Assembly: GCA_014898425.1 (NCBI GenBank)
Contig: RCSZ01000017.1
Location: forward strand, 1,014,990-1,078,989
Source: Botryotinia globosa
Lineage: Eukaryota; Ascomycota; Leotiomycetes; Helotiales; Sclerotiniaceae
Direction: 5' to 3'
DNA length: 64,000 bases
The position numbers and the translations under genes were made by a program. Shown piece after piece: positions 34,230-46,595 of this stretch. How positions within the stretch are numbered: position 1 is the stretch's first letter; the number at the start of each line of letters is the position of its first letter. The notes beneath the pieces were generated by a model that was not told the origin of the DNA, did not search any database, and worked only from the letters and a program-made list of their open reading frames with translations.

Positions 34230-35563
34230 GCCCTAGATTTTCTGAGGAATTCTCAATCATCAATGAGATGGGCTAAGAACTCTCATTCTTATTACGGCGT
34301 TCATGATACCATTTCTTATTTCCCACATTGTACATTCAAGTCCTTTCTTTGCTTTTCTTCAAACAGTTTCTTTTCTTCTTCCATTCTTCTCCACTGTATT
34401 CTATTTCGAAGATAATGTTCACTTTCACGAAACAAACATGACGCAGCACGGCAGGCGGTTTTTGCGTCTTTTCTCTTCTTGATAACCATTACATACAATC
34501 ATGGTCTAATATCTAGAAAAGACTTCCACATACGAAACGAAGGCGAGGATTTGGACGCTATGTACTTTTATGCATTTTAGGCTTGGATGGGAAATTATAG
34601 GGTTGAAATCCCATTTTAATCTTGATGATTGAAATTGTTATGCAAAAGTGTCGAGGAAAGAGAGTGCTGTGGGGCGATATAATTCAATAAGCTTGGCGAT
34701 GAGGGCTGAGAATTGAATTGGTGGGAGAGGCTTATGGAATTTTGGTCACGTATTATGAATTGAGATGAGATAAAATAGGATATAATAGAGATATCAACAT
34801 TTACTCAAAATTGGACTTCTACTTGTGATACTTGGTGATGGTTGTGACATGCATGCTGATTTATGATCAATCTCATGTATATTAGTATGATACAGCAGCT
34901 CTCATAATAGGGCAAAACGTAATTGTAGTGTTATCTGATAATTGATATCCGAGACTCCTTCACTCTCTTGACAATTACGGGAATTGGAAAACTGCCGAGT
35001 CAAGTGGTGGCTATTGCGGGGGGGGGATTACATGGGCTTTTTCGGGATATGTATGTGTGTTGGTTGTACAAACGGGGGGTTTGGTCATGTATATATGCAT
35101 GTATGTATGTATGTATGTATGTATGTATGTATGTATGTATGTATGTATGTATGTATGTATGTATATATGTATGGGATGGGATTTTTGATGTTGGGTTTTG
35201 TCTATTTATATATTCGGGATACGCTTAGAGGTTGTTGTTGGCTGAGGTTTGTGATGATAACATGTTAACATGGATCGTGAGTTGCCGGGAAGCGGAAAGA
35301 GATGGTGGTTAGGAGAGATCGTGCGTCCGTCTGCGAGTGTGTTTGGGGTATTGAAATGGGTGATGGAGTGGAAGCAACCTACTTTTCGGAATAGCGAGCC
35401 AGTTAAAGCCCCACTAACAGTGCCGGGCTCGGTTCGGAATACACCGTCCTGTGTCTAGACTCCACCACTAATCACACACACTCCACACTTTCCTGTCCTA
35501 CAATCCCAATTACTTGAATAATTAATATGATAAAGCCTATCCCTCCATCAAATAACCATACTC
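34230..35563. other. Intergenic, 1.3 kb
   Basis: 3' flank of the PH gene and 5' flank of tRNA-Ile. A minus ORF of 57 codons from an ATG (about 34316-34489; basic and helical, RNRIQWRRMEEEKKLFEEK) has coding-like composition, but it lies in the PH gene's 3' UTR and has no match I know. A microsatellite is listed separately. Confidence 0.45.
35097..35168. repeat. (GTAT)n microsatellite, about 16 units
   Basis: A nearly perfect run of GTAT units from 35101 to 35164 with short imperfect edges. It reads as a Met-Tyr-Val-Cys repeat in ORFs, which are not real genes. Confidence 0.95.
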
Positions 35564-35652
35564 GGTCGCTTAGCTCAGTTGGTTAGAGCGTGGTGCTAAT
35601 AGGTTCTGACCTCAAAACGCCAAGGTCGCGAGTTCGACCCTCGTAGTGATCA
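35564..35652 (+). tRNA. tRNA-Ile(AAT) with a 15-nt intron
   Basis: The acceptor arms GGTCGCT and AGTGATC pair over seven positions, with discriminator A at 35652. The D arm TAGCTCAGTTGGTTAGAGC is canonical. The anticodon stem TGGTG/CGCCA encloses CTAATAA with anticodon AAT at 35598-35600, and a 15-nt intron (35602-35616) follows position 37. The T arm GCGAG-TTCGACC-CTCGT is normal. Mature length is 74 nt. A run of T at 35657-35664 is the Pol III terminator. Confidence 0.95.
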
Positions 35653-37097
35653 AATTATTTTTTTGTGGTTTTTTTTGCATCAAGAATCATCAAAAATAGC
35701 CAAGTATTGATGGAGTTATGATGTTTTGAAGTTGTGGATGGTGAAAATCTTGCGTGGGGACGACGAGAGCAGTAAGGGAGGGGCGCTGCTTTTGTTTATA
35801 GAGCACCGCTAATTTCTTTTGCGGGTATAGGTAATGGATAAATAGATGATGGGTAAGTTAGAATTGAAAGGTAACTTTGAGAATAGAGATTGTGTGAGGG
35901 ATGATTGATGTCAACGTTACGGGGAACGACTCCAGACGACTTTCAACGTTAGACTTGCCTTGTTATTTTCTTATGCTATCTATCTGTCTATGGCCTGTAA
36001 AAGTGGCAAGACGACTGCTCTTTGTACGGAAACACTGGTTTGGAGGGAGGAGATAAGATAATAAAAATATAAGTGTTAGGGAGCCAGTCAATTTGTTGCC
36101 CTCCTTTCGCAAACGGACACAAGAACAACGTCTGTCAGACATCTTTGGGTATATTTATTTACTCTGCCCTCTGGTCATCTATGCAAAGTCAAACAGAGTT
36201 CAAGATTGTTTCGTACTTTGATAAACCACTCAACACAGAGGGTGTTTTGGGGCTATAGTTCGCCTCCTCGGGCTAAGAATTGAGATGCTAGGTCGATTCT
36301 ATTTGATTTCATCCATTATGTGCCTTTCGTTATGCTGAACTGACAAGTGTCAAGTTGAAGAGGCCCATGAGCGGCGGTCGTTGAGGAGTATCTACAGTAG
36401 ATACGCATCTTACTGGAGGTCTCGAGTAGTCCACGGTTGTGTGTACCTTTGATCAAAGCTATTAGACATACTGCATTGACAAGATGTGATGTGAGTCTGG
36501 TACGACTTTTTAATCTCTTCCTCTGCTTAGAAGGTCATCACTAATGGCAAATATCTTGTAGCACGAAACATTTCCCCGCAATTCCGAGACAAAACCATCA
36601 AGACAGGTCGCACTATTGTCCATACGGTTACAGTCGGCCACAAGTTGTCATCACGACAAGCGCGCTAATTTCTTAATGCTTTTTTGTCCTCTTTATGCTC
36701 TATATCTTATCTATCACAATGCAACCACCAGACAAGGTGAGCTACATCTTATCAACCCTTAAAAATTGCATTTGCATTCAAAGCTGCGTACTGCGATGTA
36801 TCAGGAATAGATCGTTAGTTGATCAAACTCATGTCATGGCTGTACTCTGCAAAGAACACGAAACAGCCTGATACTACCTAAACTCTCAGTTTGGAATCTT
36901 GCAGAATCCTACATACATTGAGAGATACGAAATGGCGTCCTCTAAGAACACTTGTATCGTTTTGGAAAGTCTTGGGTAGTTCAAGAGGGGTAGGATATTG
37001 AGACGATCGATACGACAGATGCACTGTACGGTTGGCTCTCACGATTGCCAGAGTGAACATTTGGAGTTTGGTGGGATTTTTCTGCCACATCTAGATG

Positions 37098-37127
37098 GAT
37101 GGGGGTCGATGGGGGTCGATGGGGGTC
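37098..37127. repeat. Three tandem copies of a 10-bp unit
   Basis: GATGGGGGTC occurs three times head to tail. Confidence 0.9.
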
Positions 37128-38055
37128 GACAGTATCGCAAGAGCCTTTTGTGCATTAAGTTGCACACAAATTCCCAAATTCGGCACCCCCACTGTATCAC
37201 TGTGTGTCACTGCATGACTGCAGTTTCACTGTTGTCAATTGCCTAAGTACAGATCACAGACATTTCCAACGCATATTTGACAATAAATCAAAGCCCAGCC
37301 TGCGGTTTTACGCTCTTTATACGCGAAATTGGTCAGAGTTATCTTTTGGCCTATGCTGAACAGTCACTTGTAGTTGTAGTCTTTGGTCTGCCTTTCTGCG
37401 ACGGCTCTATCCATTCTTTCCATGGACCAATTAATTTGAAGATACGAGAATGGGGCGCAATTGGGCGTCTGTCTATGAGAGAATTTTCTCAGCTTCGTTC
37501 TACCCCGCGGTGATGGAATGTTTGTGAATTTGCAGCGAACGCGCATATAATCTAAGCACAGCAATTTGATAGCGCGATTGATACCTATCACGGATCTTAG
37601 CCGACCCCACTCACTCGAAATGGTTCAAATGAGATTTCCAGCTACGCCTCTTCAAATACCCCGCATCCATGTAACATCGCTAATCACTGGATATCGAATG
37701 ACCCCTCTGCCAAGGACCATGATCTTGATGGATTGATATTATCAATGGAATTTGCCTGTGATTTTGAGCTGAATTCGTTGATGTGATATGGCATCATGAT
37801 TGGGTGATTTTGCGCAAAAGTCCATGAAAGTGTTTTCACAACGTGCTTGGCTATGCTAGAAACCCGTTCGAGCATGTCGTCCTTCTTTTGCTCGTAACCA
37901 CATGTGATAGATCATGACACAACTGTCAAGCCATTCCAATGAAGAGTCCATTGATGTATCACTCAAGAGTTTGCGTCTCTCACGATGGCAACCATCAGCC
38001 ATAGCTCAGCTAGCCACCGAAACACCGAAAGTGAAGGACCCCGCACTATCATGTG

Positions 38056-38065
38056 GATATATAAG
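38056..38065 (+). promoter_or_regulatory. TATA box of the lectin gene
   Basis: GATATATAAG lies about 120 bp upstream of the lectin ATG, followed by a C- and A-rich leader. Position and sequence fit a strong TATA promoter; it is not tested. Confidence 0.5.
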
Positions 38066-38182
38066 TCGAGCATATCCAGACCAAGATCTGATTTGAATTC
38101 CTCACTACTCATCTAATTCTCACGGCAACAATCATTACTCAAATCAATTTTCTCTAGCAACCCACACATATCATCATCCAAT

Positions 38183-38835
38183 ATGGTTTTCAACGGCGTC
38201 GGTACCTACGAGATTGTGCCATACCAGGCTCCAACTCTTAACCTCAATGCTTGGGAAGGTTTGCTCACACCTGGAGCGGTTGTCAGAACATAGTAAGTTT
38301 ATCTGTAGACCGTCCTAACACGCTGCAGATGACAATAACTAATGCTACTGGTGATTTTAGCGCTCGTGGTGATCAACCAAGCGATAACGCCAAGTGGCAG
38401 GTAGCACTCGTTGCTGGCTCTGGGGATAGCGCTGAGTATTTGATCATCAATGTTCGCAGCGGTTTCTTCCTCACCGCGACCGGTAAGTTTTATACCAATG
38501 GACATCAGAGGTCCATTGACATGCTAATCCAATAATCATAGGCGACAACAAGATTGTCTCGACTCCTCAAATCTCCCCAACTGATCAGTCTGCCCGCTGG
38601 ACTATCAAGGCCTCAACAACCAATGGCTACCAAGTCTTCACGTCAGTATAATCCCAATCGCCCTGAGCAACTCAATAGCCCAAGTAGCTGACACCAAACT
38701 CACAGTATCAACAACAAGATCTCCAGCCGTGGCCAACTTTCTGTAAAAGACTTTGGCACCCAAAGTGGAGCTGATATCCTCTCGGCAACTACAAAGAATG
38801 AGGATAACCAGAAATGGTATTTCGATCCCAAGTAA
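38183..38835 (+). CDS. Beta-trefoil lectin, Sclerotinia sclerotiorum agglutinin type
   Basis: Four exons: 38183-38292, 38361-38482, 38542-38641 and 38706-38835, 153 residues with matching phases; introns of 59-68 bp. The start VGTYEIVPYQAP and the spaced phrases SDNAKWQVALVAG, SARWTIKAS and DNQKWYFDPK are three trefoil lobes, each with the ricin-type Q/R-W pattern. Length and sequence match what I know of SSA, the Gal/GalNAc-binding lectin of Sclerotinia, so this is very likely its ortholog. There is no signal peptide, as for other cytosolic fungal lectins that accumulate in sclerotia or fruiting tissue and act in storage or defence against grazers. A TATA box lies upstream. The open frame is broken by three introns, so no single-frame ORF shows it. 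Confidence 0.92.
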
Positions 38836-39341
38836 ATAGCAAGGGTATTATCTATCCTAGCGGGTAGCCTGATTTCGAATGAATGGAATTCAACACACTC
38901 TTTTGGGGCATCTGTATACAGATGTAGGTAGCAAATGAAAACAATAGTCTTTTCTTGTGGGATATGGAGATGATTACTTTTCTGGATGATTTGACCATGA
39001 AGACGATTCTACGACCATCGTTACATTTTTTTTTCTTGCGCTGTTTAGCAAAAGCACCTTGCCCATAGCAGCTGAAATGTTATGTAGAAAATTGATGATG
39101 AATAATGGGTCTATAAGAATATAAATATAACACATTGTTCAAAGTATAATATAGAAAGCTAGTCTGTTGATACATATACAACCCCGGTTTCATCATTCGC
39201 ATTCGAGTATTAGCATCCTGACCAAAAATATAAAAAACGAAATTATCATTATTATTTGCTTGACCATTCTTTCAATATCGCAAGGGAAAAACTTTAATTC
39301 TTGAATCATAATCGGATATTGCCTTACACTTTGAAAGATAC
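38836..39341. other. Convergent intergenic, 506 bp
   Basis: 3' flanks of the lectin and of the acidic-repeat gene; AT-rich, with a T-run at about 39027-39034. Nothing gene-like is seen. Confidence 0.5.
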
Positions 39342-42300
39342 TTAATCATCTCCACCTTCGTCATGTCTATCACCGCCATTGTCTTCACCATTATTTCCAT
39401 CGTCATTCCCATTTTCATTTCCACCACCATCGTCGTTCCCATTATCGTCATTCCCATCAGCGTTCCCGCCATCATTTCCACGATCATTGTTCCCACCATC
39501 GTCTTTCTCACCACCATCATTCCCTCCTTCATCATTTTCACCAGTACTATCTTCTTCCCCTCCCCCATCTCCGTTACCACCTTCTTCATTTCCATCTTGA
39601 TTATCTCCTCCTTGGTCATCTCCTGCTTGGTCATCTCCTCCTTGGTCGTCTCCCGCTTGGTCATCTCCCGCTTGGTCATCTCCTCCTTGGTCATCTCCCC
39701 CCTGAAATTCATCCACTTGGCTGTCCCCTTGATCTTGCGTATCATCTTTTCTCTCGTCTCTCGCTTCACTATCACCAGTATTATTTTCTTCCTGGTTTTC
39801 CTCCGGTTCATCTCGGTCTGCGTTGTTCTCTTCTGTATCATTCTCGTTTGCTTCATCCCCATCTTGATTGGTTCCACTTCCATCGTCATCCTGGTTGCCG
39901 TCTTCTTGGTTCTCTTGAGTATTTTCATTCTCTTTTCCTCCTTTGCTTCCTTCCTGATCATCTCCTTCGTCACCCCCTTGAACCTGTTCATCAGCTGCCC
40001 CTTGATTTTCATTTTCGCTCCTCTCTCCTTCATCTTTTTGATCGCTTTCATTCCCTCCCTCCGAATCAATTGCCAAATTATTGTCCTCTGTTTGATCGTG
40101 TTCATCCGCATCATCTGAGCCTGGATTATCTCCATCTGGATTATCTCCATCTGGATTATCTCCATCTGGATTATCTCCTTCTGGATTATCTCCTTCTGGA
40201 TTGTCACTTTGCTCGGTTGAACCCGTTGGATCTTCTTTCTCCTCGTTTTGCTCGCCCAAGTCTTGTTGAGTATCATCGTCCTCCTTTTCATCTCCTTTGC
40301 CATCATCTTCTTCACCACTTCCCTCGTTGTCTCCATCTATTTGGTCAGTTTCGTCATTCTTCCCTTCAGTGCCTTCTTCTTGACTCTGATTATCTTCCTC
40401 CTCTTGACCACTCTTCTGTCCGATACCTGCTTGTTGGTTCTCTTGATCACCCTCCACATCGTTGTTATCTCCTGAATCTATTTCCTGAGTATCATTTCCA
40501 TCCTCGTCATCTTGGTCAACATTCTTAGTTTCTGAATCGTCCTCTTCACCATCTCTATCACTTCCATCACCCCCGCTCTCTAACTTGCCTTGTTCCCCTT
40601 CGCTTCTATCGCCGTCGTCCACCTCTTGATTATCCTGATTGTCGGCAGCATCGGAACCCCCTTCTCTGATTTCTTGATCAGCATCTCCACTCGCTTCGTC
40701 CTTTCCATTGTTGTCGCTATCCGAGCCATTTTCGACTTCGCTCGCTTCCCCTGTTCCATCCACACCTTTTCCACCATCCCCACCATCATCATTGTCCTCT
40801 TCGTTCTGGCCGTTCTCGCTTTTTGAATCATCGGCCTCCCCAACTGCCCCCTTGTCTCCGTTATCCGAATTGTTTTGATCTTCATTTCCTCCATCTTCAG
40901 CGTCCCGATTTTGTCCATCGTCCACTTCTTCATTATTACCATCTCTTTCTCCACCATCATCCTCACTTTTGAGGTCTTCCTCAGAAGCCTCGCTCTTAGG
41001 AGTTTCATCTCCCTCCGGAATATGTTTGCCGCTTGCGTCATCTTGATCCACAACGGCATCCGCTCCACTCCCACCCTCACCTTCTCTTTTCTCATTGTCC
41101 CCATTATCCGAGCCTACCTGAGCCTCACTCCCTTCCGCCTCACCCTCATTACTCCCTGTTCCCTCGTCTTCCTCATTTTCTTCGTGGCTCCCTTCTGCCT
41201 CGTTTTCTAGGTCATTCTTGGCCCCATCCTCAGAAGTATTATCTCCATCAATTCCACTCCCCTCCTTCCCATCGGTTTCCTCCCCCTCGCCTTCTTCTTT
41301 CCCCGCTCCACCACTATCACTTTTGCTTTCTGGATTATCCAGATCCTCACTGGACTCAGGCTCATCGTTGAAAATCTCAAATGTATCCTTGTTGATCAAC
41401 GTATCAACCTTTTTATCACTTTTACCACTTGTTCCGCCTCTATCACTAGCATCAGGTCCAACCTGAATTGACCTACTTTGATTATCGTCACTCTCTAAAG
41501 CTAGAACATGTCGACTTCCTGATTTCCCAGTTTTCATTTCAGCGAGGAACCCTTTCGTGTTTTGTCCAGTCGCAACAAAGGCTGTAGTAATATTTGGTAT
41601 TTTGGCAACAAGTCCTTGTGCAGTTGTGAAAGACTCTGGGTCTAAAATAGCATCTGTGATCAACTGAGATCCCAAGGCAACTAAAGGTCCAATCATCGGA
41701 ATACAACTGAGACCCACAGCCACAATACCCATGAGGCACTTGACAATCCAATCTTTGTCGTACCCATTTCCTTGGTAAGTAACGGAAATGCCATATTGGC
41801 TGCTGATCAACCTGTCAAGTTGAATGAGACCTGATTGATTCATCCATCGAATGTGAGTTGGTTGTTTTGCAACGACGGATTTGGAATCAAAAAGGGCGAT
41901 GAATTGATAAGGGTCTTGAAACTCCTCTTTTCGTAATTGAGCGGGAATTGCAAGCATACTTGCAAGAGATCTGATATCAAACCGGGCCGTGTATTGAGGC
42001 AGGAACTTCCACCCAAAGGTATCATCTCGTTGCAAGACTTTGCTACCTACTACCTCAAAGTCATCACCAAAAATTCCTTGTTCTCGCCTTTTCTCGGCGC
42101 CAAAGACACCAGGTTCCTTTGTAATTGGGAGCTTTGTTGTCGGGGTTTTATGCTCAAGCTGGTGTGCCAATTTTGTCAACTCCGATTTAAGCGTGTGGCC
42201 ATCTCTTTCTCTCGTTTTCTGGCCAACACTACCCCTGTTAAGAGTATCGATCTGTTTGGCGTAGTCCTTTTCGCGGTTAACAAGATTATAATTCCCTCTG

Positions 42301-43015
42301 ATAAGTTCTTCCTCGTCGAGCTTGATATATCTGTAGATCTTTAGGGTCGGACTACTAAGACGTAATTCCACCCGAGTGTACGTGCACCGATCAGGGTATC
42401 TTTTATGTGCTTCTTGACATAGCGGGATATAGATACATCTCAGTGGATAAGACAAATCTACCCAGAGAAATTGTTCGTCGAGCGTAGGAATGAGGCATGG
42501 CCAAAGCCCAACCTGATTCTTTCCGCTCTGATCATCAATTTCAAAGTAAGCATCGGTACCACCGACAGAATCTTGTCGTTTCGTACCCATGCAAGTGCTG
42601 CCGGCCACTAAAAGATTGGGGAGTTAGTTATGCCTACCTATTGACAACAAATTTTTGGAGAGAAATAAGGACTTAATTCTGTATTGGAGAGCAAGAATAG
42701 TGAAGGTAGAACCGAAGAACAGAAGTATGCAGTAGAAGAGTACAAGAGAATGAAACGATTGTACTCACTGGCGTTCATGTATTTGTAACGGACATAAGTC
42801 TTCCGTGCAAAGCTAGTGAGAATCTGCCTTCCTAAGCGATTGATGTCCTGACAAGGAATATTTGGGGCAGCGAAGCCTTCATCAACGTAAGAGTTGGAAA
42901 CTATCTCAAGTAGAATATGACTATAGAACTGTTTGGCATCGTCTGGGTCGAATTCCCAGCATTTCAAAGCTGCTCGAGGGAACCAAGCAACACCTTCAGG
43001 GTTTGCTCCTGCCAT
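39342..43015 (-). CDS. Large protein with a long acidic repeat tail, unknown
   Basis: Two exons, 43015-42769 and 42607-39342, joined over a 161-bp intron (GTGAGT...TTTTAG), giving 1170 residues. The frame extends further upstream to a TTG, but the first ATG is at 43013-43015. Residues 1-450 look folded (GVAWFPRAALKCWEF, FARKTYVRYKYM, FDIRSLASMLAIPAQL) and hold one hydrophobic stretch at about 373-396 (CLMGIVAVGLSCIPMIGPLV) that could be a membrane or buried helix. From about residue 495 to the end the protein is almost only D, E, G, N, Q and S, with exact short repeats such as GDNPD and GGDDQA. No signal peptide is seen. I do not recognise the family. The open frame through 3.3 kb of repeats shows selection against stops. 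Other-frame ORFs here are shadows. Confidence 0.8.
39597..39705. repeat. 15-bp tandem repeat inside the acidic-tail gene
   Basis: About seven units of a CTTGGTCATCTCCTG-like 15-bp sequence, encoding GDDQA/GDDQG pentapeptides on the minus strand. The units vary at a few positions. Confidence 0.85.
40123..40197. repeat. 15-bp tandem repeat, five units, in the acidic-tail gene
   Basis: Five units of GGATTATCTCCATCT, the last two with CCTTCT endings, encoding GDNPD/GDNPE on the minus strand. The units are nearly identical, so the array is recent or being homogenised. Confidence 0.9.
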
Positions 43016-45747
43016 GTTGTTATTTCTTGGGGCAGAACTTGCTAAAGTCAAGGGGATACTATATGCAAGAGGCTTAATGCTGAAGAGGGTAATGAGGATA
43101 AGGAAGTGAAATGGCTGGAGAGAGCTTGGATTGGGCTTGGATTTCTCAGTTTGAATTGAGGAATTGATATGCGCTATGTTTTCTGGAAAAGCGAATAATC
43201 ATGGGAAATCTTGAGAAAATAATAGAACTTGGGTTACTCGCTGATCGACCAATATCTCTTTGGTAAAGTAGGAGGGCATGAATACATATATTCCAAAATA
43301 ATTGTTACCAGCCAACACCTGCCAAACCCGAGTTGACCATTGTATCAGACATCGCCCTTCGGGCATCTCGTGCTTCCCAAAATTGCAACTAACAATTACT
43401 TGGATGTTCAATTAGATGTGTCAATATCCTACTGGCTTGTGACGTGCCTGAATTTTACGGCTGTGCTCAGGTCTTGTACTGCTAGGCCAAATATCTCCCA
43501 TTTCATCGCCAGGAATACATCTGTGAATGCAATGAATCTGCTGTGTTCTTCAAACTCTGTCTCAACTTTCACGCCAAAGAAAAGATTATCAGCCAGCCAT
43601 TTCCAGAATTCATGGGTATTGATACCAACCGATAACCCAAGTGCAACTCGCTGTAAACCGCAGCAGACTAGAAAAGCAACCGTTCTACAAGTAATTCGCT
43701 CCTAGCTTGACAACAAATAGTAGAAAAATGTTATCTTTATCCACCGTTGTGTTATAGTGTAGCAAGTAGGGTTTCAAACTGAAATATTGGGCAAAAATGG
43801 TCTAAGTTGGCCACGCGTAGTACTCAAACCCAATTTAAATGGTGATACATGTAAAAGTGCTTCTCAGCATGCACAAGGAGCCACTTGTCCTTGTAAAACA
43901 AGTAATGAGGGGTTTGAAATAACGAAACAATGACTGAATAGCCATATATCAACCGATTAGGGAGATGCACGCTTGATCAGTGAGTGAGTTCAGCAAGTCG
44001 GTCTGCTTGTGGTGCTTGTTTTTCGACTGCTTTGAACATGTCTCATATTGTAAGGTGACCATACCCCGCACGCTGTGTCTTGGTAGTATGTTTGTACTTT
44101 GGTACAGACCGAAATAGCCCCATTGTGTCAACGAGTATTACTATTCATGAGAAGAAGTGAAGGAGGTCTCGGATCAGATCTTGTCATGATTTGAAGCATA
44201 ATAGCCGAGTGCTCGCCGGGGTTTTTGGGTAACTGTCATGTTAGGACCTGTTTTAACGAGACAATCTCAATCTTGACACCTGACAATTCAATGCGGTGTT
44301 TGAATGTTCCCCTGTTCTTGTAAAGGAAGTTATTGAGGTGAGGAAATGTTTGAAATGTTGGTGGCATCTCATCTTTCATGCAAAGAACGTGCTTGATGGT
44401 TCTTCAGGAGGAGCCCTGTCTGTATGGATAGTACTTGCCTAGAGCGTACTTGATTGAGAGCGTTTAAGTGCTGCCAACAACTGTCTCAACAGATTCTTGA
44501 TAGAAGTTCTTTCTTGAACTGGCTCAGGATGGGTTTCCGTCTAGAATTATGCCAGGAACGTTCTCTTAGTACTGATATTCAGAGTACAACGGGCAGGAAA
44601 GATCTGAGAGCACGATCTACAAATATCGAATATTTGATTGAGATCAAATGATATAAGGTTAATATATTATAACAAATGATACGCAGAAGGAAAGTGCTTG
44701 AAGCTCAAGCTACTTGAACGATAGTAAACAAACGATTGTGATTGACCAGATGATTTTGCATACCTCTAACATTTAGTCAGATCCCTTGGTCATCGGAAAG
44801 GCTGGATGGGAGGGGGGAATGGGATCATGGGATGCTTACCGGTACGCTCTTTCCAGCCTCCAAATTGGGCATCCCGATCTGTCCGCGGGCACCTGCATCC
44901 ATGGATGGATATTTTAAGTGGGCGGGGACGTTAGACATTACCACCAGCCACACACGTGCCACTCAAAGAAATTTCCTACAACTCCAGGACTTCCAAGGTT
45001 GGCGACAACGTCATGAACTTCCAAATTCCAACCAACAGCCATCATTGTTGTCTTTCCAGGTTGTCTTTTGTTGCAGAAAAATAACTTCCCATGTCGAATT
45101 GTCACACACCACAACTGAAATTCATGTCGCATTAGGTTAAGTCCCTCGAACACTTCTAATTTCTTACAGCCTACAGGACTATGTCGAACAGATCAGGATT
45201 CTTTCTCATCCTTTAACCCGCACATTTGTAACAAGCACGCCGCCCTTCCAGTGACTGAAAGGGCGTTGGCTCGATACTGTTGACAGCGAATCAATTACCT
45301 CTCTCGGCCTCTATGCTAGTCAGACAGTACTCCACTGCGCATGAGAAACTTGACTTTGTGGGCCTCAACCCGCAAACCTGAGCCCGGTACCTGAAAACGG
45401 TCAATTAATCTCTAGGGTTACTTCACCGAATCCACTCTTATCTGTCTAGTGATTCTAGTCAGGACGGGACAGTCCGCGCTACTCTGGTTGAAGAAGGTGC
45501 TCGGGTTTTCGTCGTGATTGATAATTGTAACCAGAATCCAGATGAACCTTCTCCCAGCGGTTGAGGTATCCTCAGGCGAACCTGGAGATATTACCGTATG
45601 ATTGCCCAATGCCTAGACATCAAGTACGTGCAAGTTTTCAAAGTAAGTATGAAATCATGCTGTATTCTTTCCCTTTTCAGTAACACCAGGCAATGAATGC
45701 ATTTTACAGCATGATTTTTTTTCTCCCCATCTATTGTCATATCCTCT
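43016..45747. other. Intergenic, 2.7 kb
   Basis: Only short ORFs without motifs on both strands. The first few hundred bases should be the promoter of the acidic-tail gene. Confidence 0.45.
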
Positions 45748-46595
45748 AGACCGCTGAAAATGGGCTCCAAAGGAGTCTATGCATCGGGCAAGAATATTAA
45801 TGATTTCATAAATAATAATAGCAATAAAAGTCTTTATAATAAAATTAAAAGTTGATAGTTCTTGTAATATTGATAATAAGTATATTAAGTAAAGTATTCA
45901 AAAAGAAATTATTAAAAAATATCAAGGAATAGATTTTATATAATTTGTTTTCTAAGTTGAATAATATTTATAATGATTTCGAATAATAAATAAATAATTT
46001 TCCACTTTCAATAATATAATTATATTAAATCGAAAACTTTATATTTCTTTCAAAATGGAGAGATATAAGACGATATCGAAATAAAAAGAATGTATTAATT
46101 GTTTTTATTAAAAATCTAAATGTTTTTTAGTTTTTGTATAAAAAACCTTTTAAAATATAGTCAAACCTAGCTATACGGGCACGTGCCATATAGGCATCCC
46201 CTTTATACGAGTCATTTTTTTTCTTCAACTTTTTAAAAATTTATATAATGAAATTAACTTAAACGGGTATTCCCTTATATAAGAGTATCTAGTCCTAATT
46301 TTCCTAATGCTCTTATAAAATTAATAGTAATGGCCCGAGCTTTGATCTATCACATAATGAATTTATAAATTCATATAACAAATTTAATGAAATTAGAGAG
46401 GCTGAAGGCATAAAACGAGGCTAAATGACGAGGCTGAAACTTTTTATATGAGCAACCCGGATATAAGGGCATTTAAGCCTTGAAATTTCTAGGCCCTTAT
46501 AGCCAGGTTTGACTATAAGAAGAATTCCCAGAATCCTATGGATTTGATTGGTTAATAAGCCCCTGTTAAGCGACGGAGCCCATTTTCAGCGGTCT
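45748..46595. mobile_element. Non-autonomous element with perfect 21-bp terminal inverted repeats
   Basis: AGACCGCTGAAAATGGGCTCC starts at 45748, and its exact reverse complement ends at 46595, spanning 848 bp. Outside a 3-nt difference the symmetry continues for six more bases (ATATCC against GGATAT). The interior is very AT-rich (about 45790-46150) and has no ORF. Size, inverted ends and lack of coding fit a non-autonomous DNA transposon or MITE-like relic. No clear target-site duplication is seen. A second inverted-repeat element lies inside it. Confidence 0.65.
46156..46517. mobile_element. Inner TIR element, pogo/Tc1-mariner-like
   Basis: TATAGTCAAACCTAGCTATA at 46156 faces the near-perfect inverse TATAGCCAGGTTTGACTATA ending at 46517; about 23 of 25 terminal bases match. 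The ends are flanked by TA, the target of Tc1/mariner/pogo elements. The 362-bp interior carries further sub-terminal words such as CCCTTATA and TATACGGGC in both orientations, and no ORF. It looks like a short non-autonomous element nested in the larger one. The superfamily is inferred from the TA and the TIR style. Confidence 0.6.

Larger units (their letters stand above)
35653..38182. other. Intergenic, 2.5 kb
   Basis: Only short, motif-free ORFs (about 60-82 codons) on either strand. The last 150 bp hold the lectin promoter. A small 10-bp tandem repeat is listed separately. Confidence 0.45.

Noticed and set aside
34316..34489. 57-codon basic helical minus ORF
   Set aside because: It lies in the likely 3' UTR of the PH gene, has no family match I know, and is short enough to be chance.
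34968..35268. ORFs with Met-Tyr-Val-Cys repeats
   Set aside because: They are translations of the GTAT microsatellite with no other coding sign.
39363..40118. 251-codon plus ORF of almost only hydrophobic residues, like a multi-pass membrane protein
   Set aside because: It is the antisense shadow of the D/E/N/G codons of the acidic-tail gene, as are the other long ORFs in 39.2-41.5 kb.
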